Source: an uncultured Eubacteriales bacterium
Lineage (GTDB): Bacteria; Bacillota; Clostridia; Lachnospirales; Lachnospiraceae
Reading direction: 5' to 3'
Assembly: GCA_900317095.1 (NCBI GenBank)
Contig: ONFL01000004.1
Coordinates: forward strand, 1-36,232
Length of the DNA: 36,232 nt
In this document: one piece after another, positions 1-7,558 of the stretch
Layout of the letters: the number at the start of each line of letters is the position of its first letter
How positions within the stretch are numbered: position 1 is the stretch's first letter
The notes under the pieces: generated by a model
The model's input: the letters and a program-made list of their open reading frames with translations, nothing else
What the model was told of the DNA's origin: nothing
Database searches by the model: none
Translations under genes and position numbers: made by a program

Positions 1-633
1 TCCGACGATCTTGTCTACCTTGGGGATAGACTCAGTTCCATAGGCCAGAGCCGCGATGGCCTGGGCGCCTCCGACCCGGTAGATCTCATCGGCGCCTGCC
101 TCGTGGGCGGCTACCAGGGTTCCGGGGTTCACGCTGCCGTCCTTGTGGGGCGGGGTTACCATAACGATTTTATCGACACCTGCGACTTTGGCAGGAATGA
201 TATTCATCAGCACAGAGGAAGGATAGGCTGCCTTGCCGCCGGGGACATAGACGCCGGCGCTCTCAAGGGCGGTGATCTTCTGTCCCAGCATGGTTCCCTG
301 CGGTGTGGATGTAAACCAGCTGCTGCGCTTCTGCTTTTCGTGGTAGCTGCGGATGTTGACGATAGCCCGGCGGATTACCTCTACGAGCTCCGGATCTACC
401 TGGTCATAGGCTGCCTTTATCTCTTCGTCTGTTACGCGTACATTTTCCGCTGTGAGATCGGCACCGTCAAATTTCTTTGTCAGCGAAAACAGGGCCTTGT
501 CCCCTCCCTTCTTGACCTGATCGACGATCGCCTGTACGCTGTCAGCGTATTCTGTGTAATTATTGGGACTTCTCTTGAGAAGCTTTTCCAGCAGGGAGGA
601 AACAGCTTCTGGTGTTACTTTTGTGATTTTCAT
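1..633 (-). CDS. hisD: Histidinol dehydrogenase, N-terminal half (cut by window edge)
   Basis: HisD oxidises L-histidinol to L-histidine in two NAD-dependent steps, the last reactions of histidine synthesis. Only the first 211 codons are present and the frame stays open to the left edge; the family is usually about 430 residues. Recognisable stretches are SAGVYVPGGKAAYPSSV, followed by the MNIIPAKVAGV segment and VGGAQAIAALAYGTESI, all characteristic of HisD. The ATG at 631-633 is preceded by an AAAGG ribosome binding site. It lies 28 bases after hisG and is third in the hisZ-hisG-hisD operon. Identity is certain from sequence; the zinc-ligand half of the protein is outside the window and cannot be checked. 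Confidence 0.97.
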   Translation of the reverse strand, partial: MKITKVTPEAVSSLLEKLLKRSPNNYTEYADSVQAIVDQVKKGGDKALFSLTKKFDGADLTAENVRVTDEEIKAAYDQVDPELVEVIRRAIVNIRSYHEKQKRSSWFTSTPQGTMLGQKITALESAGVYVPGGKAAYPSSVLMNIIPAKVAGVDKIVMVTPPHKDGSVNPGTLVAAHEAGADEIYRVGGAQAIAALAYGTESIPKVDKIVG

Positions 634-661
634 GATCTATGCCTTTCTTATTTCTGCTCTT

Positions 662-1297
662 TTAGAGCGCTTCTTTCATATCGCGGATGAGCTTCATGAT
701 CCGCTCATTCTGCATCTTCATACTGACCTGGTTTACGACCATTCTCGCGGAAAGAGGACAGATTTCTTCCAGGACGGTCAGTCCGTTCTCCCGAAGGGTG
801 GAACCGGTTTCCACGATGTCGACGATGACCTCGGACAGGCCAACGATGGGAGCCAGCTCGACAGAGCCGTTCAGCTTTATGATCTCTACAGTCTGATGCT
901 TCTTATTATAGAAATATTCCCTGGCGATGTTGGGATATTTGGAAGCAACCCGGATCAGTTCGCCGTGCTGCAGGCGCTGTGCCGCGCTGGCCGGCCCGCA
1001 TACGCACATGCGGCATTTGCCAAATCCAAGATCCATGACTTCATAGAGTCTGCGCCCCTCTTCCAGGAGAGTATCTTTTCCGACAATTCCTATGTCTGCC
1101 GCGCCGTATTCCACATAGGTAGGCACATCGGAGGGCTTGGCCAGGAACATGGTGACGCCCAGCTGGTCATTTGTAAATATCAGTTTTCTGGTGTCCGGAT
1201 CGCTGATTTCCTCCATGTGCATGCCGATCTTATCGAACAGGGCTACGGCTTTATTTGCCAGTCTTCCCTTTGCCAGGGCGAATTTCAGATATCTCAT
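662..1297 (-). CDS. hisG: ATP phosphoribosyltransferase, short-form catalytic subunit HisG(S)
   Basis: HisG condenses ATP with PRPP to give phosphoribosyl-ATP, the committed step of histidine synthesis. At 211 residues it is the short form, which lacks the C-terminal regulatory domain and needs HisZ for activity and feedback control. The start [13 protein letters not shown] is typical and the PRPP-binding loop [13 protein letters not shown] lies at about residues 160-172. The ATG overlaps the hisZ stop in an ATGA arrangement, and an AAGGAGA ribosome binding site lies inside the end of hisZ, so the two subunits are probably translationally coupled. No truncation is seen. Confidence 0.97.
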   Translation of the reverse strand: MRYLKFALAKGRLANKAVALFDKIGMHMEEISDPDTRKLIFTNDQLGVTMFLAKPSDVPTYVEYGAADIGIVGKDTLLEEGRRLYEVMDLGFGKCRMCVCGPASAAQRLQHGELIRVASKYPNIAREYFYNKKHQTVEIIKLNGSVELAPIVGLSEVIVDIVETGSTLRENGLTVLEEICPLSARMVVNQVSMKMQNERIMKLIRDMKEAL

Positions 1298-2565
1298 GGT
1301 CTTTCTCCTTCCTGGTCTGCCGGAAAAGGCTTCCTCACAGTTGATCCGTCGGCTGCCCGGATCTCTTCCACAGCTGTCTGATCCAGAATGTGTACAATAC
1401 TTTCTATGTCATACTTTCTGCAATAGTCCAGATAATGTTTGACGCCGGTATTGCCGTCTTCCCGGATCATGCTGACCGGCGTGCCTGCTTTCCGGCAGAG
1501 ATTGGCGATCTTTATGGCCTGGGGCAGCAGATTGCGGGGGTAAAGGACCATCACCGCGCCGCTGCCGGTGGGAACCGTGATATCCTGCCTGGACAGGGCC
1601 AGCATCAGCTCATCGAGCACAATGGCAAAGCCTACGCTGGCCGCGCTCTTGCCGAACTGCCCGATCAGGTTGTCATAGCGGCCGCCCTTGACGATGGCGT
1701 CACCGGTTCCGTATGTATATCCGCGGAAAATAATGCCGGTATAGTAATCATAGTCTGTCAGCATGCCCAGGTCTATGGTGACATACTTCTCAAATCCGTA
1801 CTGAACGACCAGGCCGTAAAGGCGGCGGAGGTAGTCCAGAATAGACAGGGCTCTGGGGTTGTCAGTCATCTCCCGGGCTTTTTCCAGAACATCAACATTG
1901 CCGAACAGGACCGGAAGCCGGGAGAAAAGCGGTGATATCTTATGGTCCGGCGCCAGTTCATCCAGAAATGTTTCCACGGCAAAATAATTCTTGCTTTCTA
2001 TCAGCTGCCGGAGATTTTCTTCTTCTTCTTCATTGAGACCGGCCTCTTCAGCCAGAACCCGGAAAAGGCCGATGTGGCCGATATCGATCTGGAACTGCTC
2101 CAGGCCCGCCTCCAGCAGCATATGGACTGCCAGGGCGATAAGCTCAGCGTCTCCCTCTATATCGGGGTCCATGACCAGCTCGGCGCCGATCTGGGTCGTC
2201 TCTTTTAATTTTCCCTGCAGGGAACTGCTGTTGAGGAAGGTGCTGCCGCAGTAGGAAAAACGCATGGGAACCGTTTCGTCCCGGAAATATTTTGCCACCG
2301 CCCTCGCGATGGAGGGCGTTATATCCGGCCGGAGCACCAGCGTGCTGCCGTCCCGGTCTATGAATTTGTACATATCCCGCGAGGAGACGGTTCCTCTCTC
2401 GTGGTTGAAGATATCGAAAAATTCAAACGTCGGTGTCTGGATATCCTGGTATCCGTAAAGCTCGAGGACTGAGGTCAGCTTGCGGGCCATAATATTTCTG
2501 CGCCGGCATTCGCTGCCGTAAATATCCCTGAGTCCGTCAGGCGTATGAAGAAGGCTGTCGCGCAT
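1294..2565 (-). CDS. hisZ: ATP phosphoribosyltransferase regulatory subunit HisZ
   Basis: HisZ is a catalytically dead paralogue of histidyl-tRNA synthetase that assembles with short HisG into an octameric enzyme and mediates histidine inhibition. This 423-residue protein has the class II synthetase fold signature: a motif 2-like stretch RFSYCGSTF near residue 103 and [13 protein letters not shown] near residue 290. True HisRS usually carries an anticodon-binding domain that recognises tRNA; the short C-terminal region here (about 330-423) and the adjoining hisG favour HisZ. The ATG is preceded by AAAGGAG at good spacing. It is the first gene of the his operon, with a promoter and palindrome directly upstream. 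A second, true hisS elsewhere in the genome is expected. Confidence 0.94.
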   Translation of the reverse strand: MRDSLLHTPDGLRDIYGSECRRRNIMARKLTSVLELYGYQDIQTPTFEFFDIFNHERGTVSSRDMYKFIDRDGSTLVLRPDITPSIARAVAKYFRDETVPMRFSYCGSTFLNSSSLQGKLKETTQIGAELVMDPDIEGDAELIALAVHMLLEAGLEQFQIDIGHIGLFRVLAEEAGLNEEEEENLRQLIESKNYFAVETFLDELAPDHKISPLFSRLPVLFGNVDVLEKAREMTDNPRALSILDYLRRLYGLVVQYGFEKYVTIDLGMLTDYDYYTGIIFRGYTYGTGDAIVKGGRYDNLIGQFGKSAASVGFAIVLDELMLALSRQDITVPTGSGAVMVLYPRNLLPQAIKIANLCRKAGTPVSMIREDGNTGVKHYLDYCRKYDIESIVHILDQTAVEEIRAADGSTVRKPFPADQEGERP

Positions 2566-2587
2566 GGTTTACTCCTTTGCTGATACT

Positions 2588-2599
2588 TTAGTATACTAA
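2588..2599. promoter_or_regulatory. Palindromic candidate operator in the his 5' leader
   Basis: TTAGTATACTAA is a perfect 12-base palindrome lying roughly 27-38 bases downstream of the predicted his transcription start and upstream of the hisZ ribosome binding site. It overlaps a second symmetric element, ATACT-TT-AGTAT, at 2583-2594. With no loop it cannot form an RNA hairpin, so a DNA-binding dimer is the simplest reading. A TrpR-superfamily regulator (the YerC/HisR type of Firmicutes) is a reasonable candidate, but this is inference: no regulator gene is in the window. Confidence 0.5.
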
Positions 2600-2632
2600 T
2601 GTGCTAATTCGTAAAATTGACTTGACTTACTT

Positions 2633-2661
2633 ATCATAAACTGTCCGGCTTTTTCTGTCAA
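2633..2661 (-). promoter_or_regulatory. Sigma-A promoter of hisZ-hisG-hisD
   Basis: Read on the minus strand this is TTGACA (2656-2661), a 17-base spacer, then TATGAT (2633-2638). The -35 is consensus, the -10 matches five of six positions and the spacing is ideal. Transcription should start near 2626, giving a leader of about 60 bases before hisZ. That leader is too short for a T-box and contains the palindrome at 2588-2599. Confidence 0.8.
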
Positions 2662-2666
2662 GCACA

Positions 2667-2685
2667 CAAAGCGGCTTTTAGCCGC
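2667..2685 (-). terminator. Weak hairpin terminator after recU
   Basis: GCGGCT and AGCCGC (2671-2676 and 2680-2685) form a six-pair GC-rich stem with a three-base loop. The recU stop codon lies within it, and on the minus strand TTTG follows before the his -35 box. The stem is short and the T-run is only three bases, so termination may be partial and recU transcripts may read into hisZ. Confidence 0.4.
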
Positions 2686-3214
2686 CGGGCCTGGTAAGCA
2701 GATCCCGCTGCAGGGGATCCAGATAGTTTAAGAGGAAGCCGTTGCAGGCAATTTCGTAGTCCGGGTCCAGTTCTGCTATGGAAAAATGCTTCTCATGCCC
2801 TGTTTTTGAACGGTTCCAGAATGTGATCAGATCCGTGAAAGGCAGGTAAAAATACCGGTTCCGCACAGAAAAATAGATGATCAGGAATGAAACCCCTCCC
2901 TGGTCTTCAAAATCCTGCATGAAAACGACCTGGTGCTCATGGATGTTCTGGATGGGAAATTGATCCGTCCTGCATTCCTTGGCATCAAAGCAGACCGGAA
3001 TGCCCTGGACGGCGCCGATGTAATCCACCGTACTGCGCCGCTCAAAATAGGCAAGGGTGATCTGCCTTGTAGTCTGATCCATGCGTACCGGGGTGATGGG
3101 GGTGGGGATCTTCTGGATCAGAGCCAGCTTTTTCTGCCGGTATTTTTCATTGGTGCGGTTTATCATCTCTTCCAGAAGAGACCCCCTCAGACCTCTTGAG
3201 TTCCAGGTTGCCAT
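2678..3214 (-). CDS. recU: Holliday junction resolvase RecU
   Basis: RecU cleaves four-way DNA junctions during recombination repair and helps chromosome segregation in Firmicutes. The 178-residue protein has the family layout: an N-terminal NRG-like stretch (NSRGLRGSLLEEMINRTN), then the PD-(D/E)XK-type core with Asp64 in TVDYIG and the Asp77-Ala-Lys79 triad in CFDAKEC, then the QNIHEHQVVFM stretch typical of RecU. B. subtilis RecU has glutamate where this has Asp77, a conservative change. The start overlaps the preceding pseudouridine synthase stop by one base (TGATG), implying coupling. In Bacilli recU is usually paired with a penicillin-binding protein gene; here it ends an RNA-modification operon. 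Confidence 0.9.
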   Translation of the reverse strand: MATWNSRGLRGSLLEEMINRTNEKYRQKKLALIQKIPTPITPVRMDQTTRQITLAYFERRSTVDYIGAVQGIPVCFDAKECRTDQFPIQNIHEHQVVFMQDFEDQGGVSFLIIYFSVRNRYFYLPFTDLITFWNRSKTGHEKHFSIAELDPDYEIACNGFLLNYLDPLQRDLLTRPGG

Positions 3215-4215
3215 CAGCTCATTCCCCCTTCTGCCGGTCCCATTTCTTCAAAACCGTATTCCCGCAGGACCTTCCGGAATACTGGCGGGAGGGGAGCCGT
3301 GAATGTTTTTCCGGATAGCCGCGTAAAATCACCGCATTCCTGCGGCATGACCAGCATGCCTGCATGGAGCAGCTGATATCGCAGACCCAGGCGGCTGTGC
3401 AGCTGCCGGTTCAGGTCCGGGTCTCCGTATTTGCCGTCTCCGGCGATCGGAAAACCTTCCATGGCAAGGTGGGCGCGGATCTGGTGGGTGCGGCCTGTTA
3501 TAAGCCTGGTCTTCAGCAGCGTCATTCCTTTGCGGCTTTCCAGGGGCTGATATTCTGTTTCTATATAACTGGCATGGCCGGCGGCCTGCCGGCTGACGGT
3601 CACCGTATTGGATGCCTCGTCCTTTACAAGATAGCCGCTGATCCTCTTTTTTTCTTTTATAACGCCCTTTACCAGGCAGTAATAGTACTTGTGGATGCTG
3701 CGGACCCGGAAGGCTTCTGACAGAAACTGCTCCCCTGCCAGGGTCTTTCCCGCGGTGATCAACCCGCTGGTGTTGCGGTCCAGCCTGTTGCAGACCGAAG
3801 GGTGAAACTGCTCCAGCTGACGGTCTGTGATCTGTCCGCTGCTGCGGAGATAATAGATCATCTGCTCGTTAATGGAAATGTCCGTATCCCTGGCCTTCTG
3901 GGAAAGAAGGCCAGCCGGCTTGTTCATAAGCAGGATATCCGCATCTTCATACACGATCTGCGGAAGCGGCAGTTTCTTTAAGGGAATCGGGTCCGGCTGG
4001 TGAAATTTTTCCAGGGTTTCATCCGAAAACCAGAAGCGGATCTCGTCGCCGAGCGCGACGATCTCACTGCCGGATGCCTTTTTCCCGTTGAGCGTAATAT
4101 TTTTCTTGCGGAGCATCTTGTAGAGAAAGCTTTTTGGCGCCTTGTTGAGATATTTTGCCGCAAGTTTATCGAGTCTTTGACCGCTTTCGCCCGGTCCCGC
4201 TATGATAAGTTTCAT
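3214..4215 (-). CDS. RluA-family pseudouridine synthase
   Basis: The enzyme converts specific uridines in RNA, probably 23S rRNA, to pseudouridine. At 333 residues it has an S4 RNA-binding domain at about 13-60 (QRLDKLAAKYL, KKNITLNGKKA) followed by the RluA catalytic domain. NRLDRNTSG, with catalytic Asp146, and TGRTHQIRAHLA near residue 240 are the hallmark motifs. It resembles the RluC/RluD group, but target sites cannot be assigned from sequence alone. Its first 50 bases overlap the 3' end of the upstream ygiQ-like gene, and its stop overlaps the recU start, so expression is tightly coupled on both sides. MKLIIAGPGESGQRLDKL is the natural N-terminus. Confidence 0.9.
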   Translation of the reverse strand: MKLIIAGPGESGQRLDKLAAKYLNKAPKSFLYKMLRKKNITLNGKKASGSEIVALGDEIRFWFSDETLEKFHQPDPIPLKKLPLPQIVYEDADILLMNKPAGLLSQKARDTDISINEQMIYYLRSSGQITDRQLEQFHPSVCNRLDRNTSGLITAGKTLAGEQFLSEAFRVRSIHKYYYCLVKGVIKEKKRISGYLVKDEASNTVTVSRQAAGHASYIETEYQPLESRKGMTLLKTRLITGRTHQIRAHLAMEGFPIAGDGKYGDPDLNRQLHSRLGLRYQLLHAGMLVMPQECGDFTRLSGKTFTAPLPPVFRKVLREYGFEEMGPAEGGMS

Positions 4216-6067
4216 GCTTTCTCCTGTCCTGTCTGTTATTCTGATAGTTTTTCTGTTTCGAACCTGGCTTTCTGGGCCTTATCAGGGCATTTTTCCCATA
4301 ACCGATCAGGTCCTGGCGGCCTTCCCGCAGCAGCGCTTCCTTTACCAGATCATAGTTTTTAGGATCCCGGTACTGGATCAGGGCCCTCTGCATGGCTTTC
4401 TCGTGAGGATCTGAGGGAATGTAGACCTCTTCCATGGTCCGGGGATCCAGCCCGGTATAATACATGCAGGTGGAAAGGGTGGAGGGTGTCGGATAAAAGT
4501 CCTGTACCTGCTGCGGCATATAGCCGATATCTCTCACATGCTCCGCCAGCATGATGGCATCCTTCATGGTGGACCCGGGGTGGGAAGACATCAGGTAAGG
4601 TACAAGATACTGCTTCAGGCCGAGCCGCCTGTTCATGTCGGCATAAGCGCGTTTAAATCTTTCATAGACCTCATTGCGCGGTTTGCCAAGTAAGGCAAGC
4701 ACCTGGTCGCTGACATGCTCCGGTGCCACTTTCAGCTGGCCGCTGACATGATATTTGCAAAGCTCGCGGAGAAAGTCGTTTTTCTTATCAGCCAGCACAT
4801 AATCAAATCGGATGCCCGACCGTATAAAGACCTTCTTTACACCCGGAATAGCCCGCAGGCTGCGCAGCAGGGAAATATAATCGCTGTGATCGGCAATGAG
4901 CTGGCTGCAGGGCTGAGGAAAAAGGCACTGCTTATCCGGGCAGGCGCCTGCCTTTAGCTGCTTTTTGCAGGCCGGATGGCGGAAGTTGGCCGTCGGCCCG
5001 CCGACATCATGGATATAGCCGTGGAAATCCGGCTGTTTTGTCAGCAGCCGGGCCTCTTTTATTATACTTTCATGGCTCCGGGCCTGAATGATCCTGCCCT
5101 GGTGAAATGTTAAAGCACAGAAGCTGCAGCCGCCAAAGCAGCCGCGGCTGCTGGTCAGAGAAAAACGGATCTCTGCCATGGCGGGAACACCCCCGGCAGC
5201 GTCGCAGGACGGGTGCCAGGTCCGCATATAGGGAAGATCATATACGTCATCCATTTCCTGCCGGGAAAGCGGCATGGCCGGCGGATTCTGGATGACAAAC
5301 ATATGGGCGCCGTACTGTTCTATCAGGCGTCTGCCGGAAAAAGGATCCGTATTCCGGTACTGGATGGCAAAACTTCTGGCATAGCTTTTCTTGTCGGAAG
5401 AAATCTCCTGAAAAGAAGGCAGCAGCAGACTGTCCTGCCTCCAGGTGGAAATATCCCGGACCTTAAAGGCAGTGCCCCTTATAAATGTAATGTCTTTCAC
5501 ATCCAGTCCGCTGTCCAGCGCCTGCGCGATCTCCACAATGGAACGCTCTCCCATGCCATAGGACACGATATCCACGGGAGCCTGGATCAGTACAGACCGT
5601 TTTACACTGTCGGACCAGTAGTCATAGTGGCCCAGCCGGCGCAGGGAGGCTTCTATGCCTCCGGCGATCACCGGGCTGTCCGGAAAGGCCCGGCGGACCA
5701 TATTGGCATAGACGGTAACAGCATAATCCGGCCGGCGGCCGAATGCGCCGCCCGGCGTGTAGGCATCCTGATGACGGCGGCGCTTATTGACTGTGTAATG
5801 GTTGACCATGGAGTCCATATTGCCGGAGCTGATCAGAAATCCCAGGCGGGGACAGCCGAATTCGCGTACACTGTTTTCATCGCGCCAGTCCGGCTGCGGC
5901 AGGATTGCCACCTTAAATCCCTCAGCCTCCAGGACGCGGCTGATGATCGCCGTACCGAAAGAAGGATGGTCTACATAAGCATCTCCCGTAATATAGACAA
6001 AATCAGGCCTTGTCCACCCTTTTTCCTGCATCTCCCGGCGATTGACCGGAAGAAAACCTTCTGCCAT
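4166..6067 (-). CDS. YgiQ-family radical SAM protein
   Basis: This 633-residue protein belongs to the YgiQ (UPF0313) radical SAM family, whose substrate is not known with confidence. The radical SAM cluster motif is Cys310-x3-Cys314-x2-Cys317 in SSRGCFGGCSFCALTFHQG. The N-terminal domain begins with LPVNRREMQEKGW and includes YTPGGAFGRRPDYA and IAGGIEASLRR. These are family signatures, and the DYWSDSVKRS stretch follows. The C-terminus is a lysine- and arginine-rich tail, shorter than that of E. coli YgiQ. Its ATG directly abuts the stop of the HAD phosphatase gene, and its last 50 bases overlap the RluA-family gene. Operon context with RNA-modifying enzymes hints at, but does not prove, a nucleic-acid-related role. 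Confidence 0.9.
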   Translation of the reverse strand: MAEGFLPVNRREMQEKGWTRPDFVYITGDAYVDHPSFGTAIISRVLEAEGFKVAILPQPDWRDENSVREFGCPRLGFLISSGNMDSMVNHYTVNKRRRHQDAYTPGGAFGRRPDYAVTVYANMVRRAFPDSPVIAGGIEASLRRLGHYDYWSDSVKRSVLIQAPVDIVSYGMGERSIVEIAQALDSGLDVKDITFIRGTAFKVRDISTWRQDSLLLPSFQEISSDKKSYARSFAIQYRNTDPFSGRRLIEQYGAHMFVIQNPPAMPLSRQEMDDVYDLPYMRTWHPSCDAAGGVPAMAEIRFSLTSSRGCFGGCSFCALTFHQGRIIQARSHESIIKEARLLTKQPDFHGYIHDVGGPTANFRHPACKKQLKAGACPDKQCLFPQPCSQLIADHSDYISLLRSLRAIPGVKKVFIRSGIRFDYVLADKKNDFLRELCKYHVSGQLKVAPEHVSDQVLALLGKPRNEVYERFKRAYADMNRRLGLKQYLVPYLMSSHPGSTMKDAIMLAEHVRDIGYMPQQVQDFYPTPSTLSTCMYYTGLDPRTMEEVYIPSDPHEKAMQRALIQYRDPKNYDLVKEALLREGRQDLIGYGKNALIRPRKPGSKQKNYQNNRQDRRKHETYHSGTGRKRSKTR

Positions 6068-6751
6068 CTACAACACCTCTGCTCTGTCTGCGAATATATC
6101 TTCAAAATCGCGGATATAATAATCGGCGATGCTTCTCTTCTGCCCGTCCTCATTCCGGGAATAGAGATCAAAGACGGCACAGGTCTTCATACCGGCCCGC
6201 CTGCCTGCAGTAAGGCCGGCCGGCAGGTCTTCAAAGACCAGGCACCTGGAGGGATCCGCTCCCAGCCGCTGTGCCGCCAGCAGATAGATGCAGGGATCCG
6301 GTTTCCCTTTGACTACATCCTCGCCTGTAAGCAGCACCTGGATAAAGGGCCGGAAATTCTGGGCATCCACAGCCGTCTGCGCCAGCTTTTTTGAATTGCT
6401 GGTACCCACGGCCATGGAAATATTTCTATCCCGCAGGGCCTTAAGCCATCGCATGGCGCCCGGCTTGGCAGGTACGCTGCTGCGGTATTCCTCAAAGGCC
6501 ATTTCATTCCAGTCCGCCAGCATCTGTTCATTTGTACGGTTGACTCCCAGTTTTTCACGGAAATAATCCGCGACCTGGGATATGCTGATCCCGGACAGCA
6601 TATCCGGCAGGTTTTCCGGCATCTCAATGCCAAAGCGGGCAAGATAATTGCGGTCCACATCCGACCATACTCCCATGGAATCTATTAAAGTTCCGTCAAG
6701 GTCAAATATGACCGCGTCTATATCTTTAAGCATGATATCTATACTGTTCAT
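6068..6751 (-). CDS. HAD-superfamily phosphatase, beta-phosphoglucomutase/YniC-like
   Basis: A 228-residue haloacid-dehalogenase hydrolase with a helical cap inserted after motif I. Motif I is AVIFDLDGTLIDS with nucleophile Asp17 and acid/base Asp19. Motif II is in AVGTSNS, motif III lysine is in GKPDPCIYLLAAQRLG, and motif IV is VFEDLPAGLTAGRRAGM. The pattern fits sugar-phosphate phosphatases or phosphoglycolate-type enzymes; the substrate is unknown. I chose the ATG at 6749-6751 because CGGAG sits at proper spacing before it; an upstream in-frame ATG would add 18 residues without family similarity. It is followed immediately by the ygiQ-like gene with no intergenic bases. Confidence 0.88.
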   Translation of the reverse strand: MNSIDIMLKDIDAVIFDLDGTLIDSMGVWSDVDRNYLARFGIEMPENLPDMLSGISISQVADYFREKLGVNRTNEQMLADWNEMAFEEYRSSVPAKPGAMRWLKALRDRNISMAVGTSNSKKLAQTAVDAQNFRPFIQVLLTGEDVVKGKPDPCIYLLAAQRLGADPSRCLVFEDLPAGLTAGRRAGMKTCAVFDLYSRNEDGQKRSIADYYIRDFEDIFADRAEVL

Positions 6752-6779
6752 GGTTTTTCTCCGGTATATGGGTTCTGTG

Positions 6780-6794
6780 CCGGCCCGCGGCCGG
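6780..6794. repeat. GC-rich hairpin between the RsuA-family and HAD genes
   Basis: CCGGCC and GGCCGG flank a three-base centre, giving a six-pair GC stem in the 69-base gap. There is no T-run after it on the minus strand, so it is not a normal intrinsic terminator. I see no convincing promoter in this gap, so the HAD gene is probably transcribed with the upstream genes. Confidence 0.3.
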
Positions 6795-6820
6795 TCCCAG
6801 ATCATTTTCTGCTGCAGGGA

Positions 6821-7558
6821 TCACAATTGGGGCTGCAAAAGGGCCAGGTCAGCCATCTCCTGTTCATTAAGCGGGCGCCAGCAGCCGGGTGCCAGGTCAT
6901 CCGGCAGTTTCAGAGGCCCCATACTGATGCGGCGCAGGTAAAGGACCGGTTTTCCCACCGCTTCGAACATGTTCTTTACCTGATGAAATTTCCCCTCATA
7001 AATGGTGACCTCTACCTCGGAGATAGCATCCGCTCTTCGTATAAGAAGCTGCGCCGGCATGGCTGTAAAATCCTCCGCCAGCTTTATACCAGCGGCGAAG
7101 CGCCTGATATCCTCCTCATCAGCCCTGCCTCTTATCCTGGCATAATATGTCTTGGCTACATGACCGGCCGGTGACAGGAGGCGGTGGATGAGCTGTCCGT
7201 TATTGGTGATCAGCAGCAGCCCTTCCGTATCCAGATCCAGCCGGCCGCAGGGAGAAAGGTTTTTGCCTGCGGCCTCGTCCAGCAGGTCAAGCACGGTCTT
7301 CTTATGCCGGTCGCGGGTCGCCGTCAGGATGCCTGCAGGTTTGTTCAGCAGATAATAGACATAGCGCTGATAGATGACCGGCTGTCCGTCCAGGCAGACC
7401 TTCATCCCCTCCGTGATCTTCTGCTCGGGAGCAGCAGCCGGGCTGTCATCTACCGCAACGCGGCCGCTGCGGATCATTTTTTTAACTTCTTTTCTTGTAC
7501 CGACGGACATATCAGCCAGATATTTATCCAGCCGCATGGGAAAAATATGCTGCTCCAT
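6821..7558 (-). CDS. RsuA/RluB-family 16S or 23S rRNA pseudouridine synthase
   Basis: A 245-residue pseudouridine synthase of the RsuA family. The S4 domain occupies about residues 8-60 (MRLDKYLADMSVGTRKEVKKMI), the LNKPAGILTAT stretch follows, and the catalytic motif GRLDLDTEG carries Asp108. KFHQVKNMFEAVGKPVLYLRR is the conserved family C-terminal region. Length and S4 spacing suit RsuA (16S U516) at least as well as RluB. The ATG at 7556-7558 overlaps the rsmF stop as TGATG and has GGAGG eight bases upstream, so it is preferred over Met8, although family members often begin at MRLDK. It ends the DUF512-der-plsY-rnhA-rsmF operon. Confidence 0.9.
   Translation of the reverse strand: MEQHIFPMRLDKYLADMSVGTRKEVKKMIRSGRVAVDDSPAAAPEQKITEGMKVCLDGQPVIYQRYVYYLLNKPAGILTATRDRHKKTVLDLLDEAAGKNLSPCGRLDLDTEGLLLITNNGQLIHRLLSPAGHVAKTYYARIRGRADEEDIRRFAAGIKLAEDFTAMPAQLLIRRADAISEVEVTIYEGKFHQVKNMFEAVGKPVLYLRRISMGPLKLPDDLAPGCWRPLNEQEMADLALLQPQL

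Noticed and set aside
2566..2632. T-box or His attenuator in the his leader
   Set aside because: The predicted leader is only about 60 bases, with no specifier stem, T-box sequence or histidine-rich leader peptide.
5213..6394. 393-codon plus-strand open frame opposite ygiQ and the HAD gene
   Set aside because: It spans two real genes on the other strand and has no family similarity.
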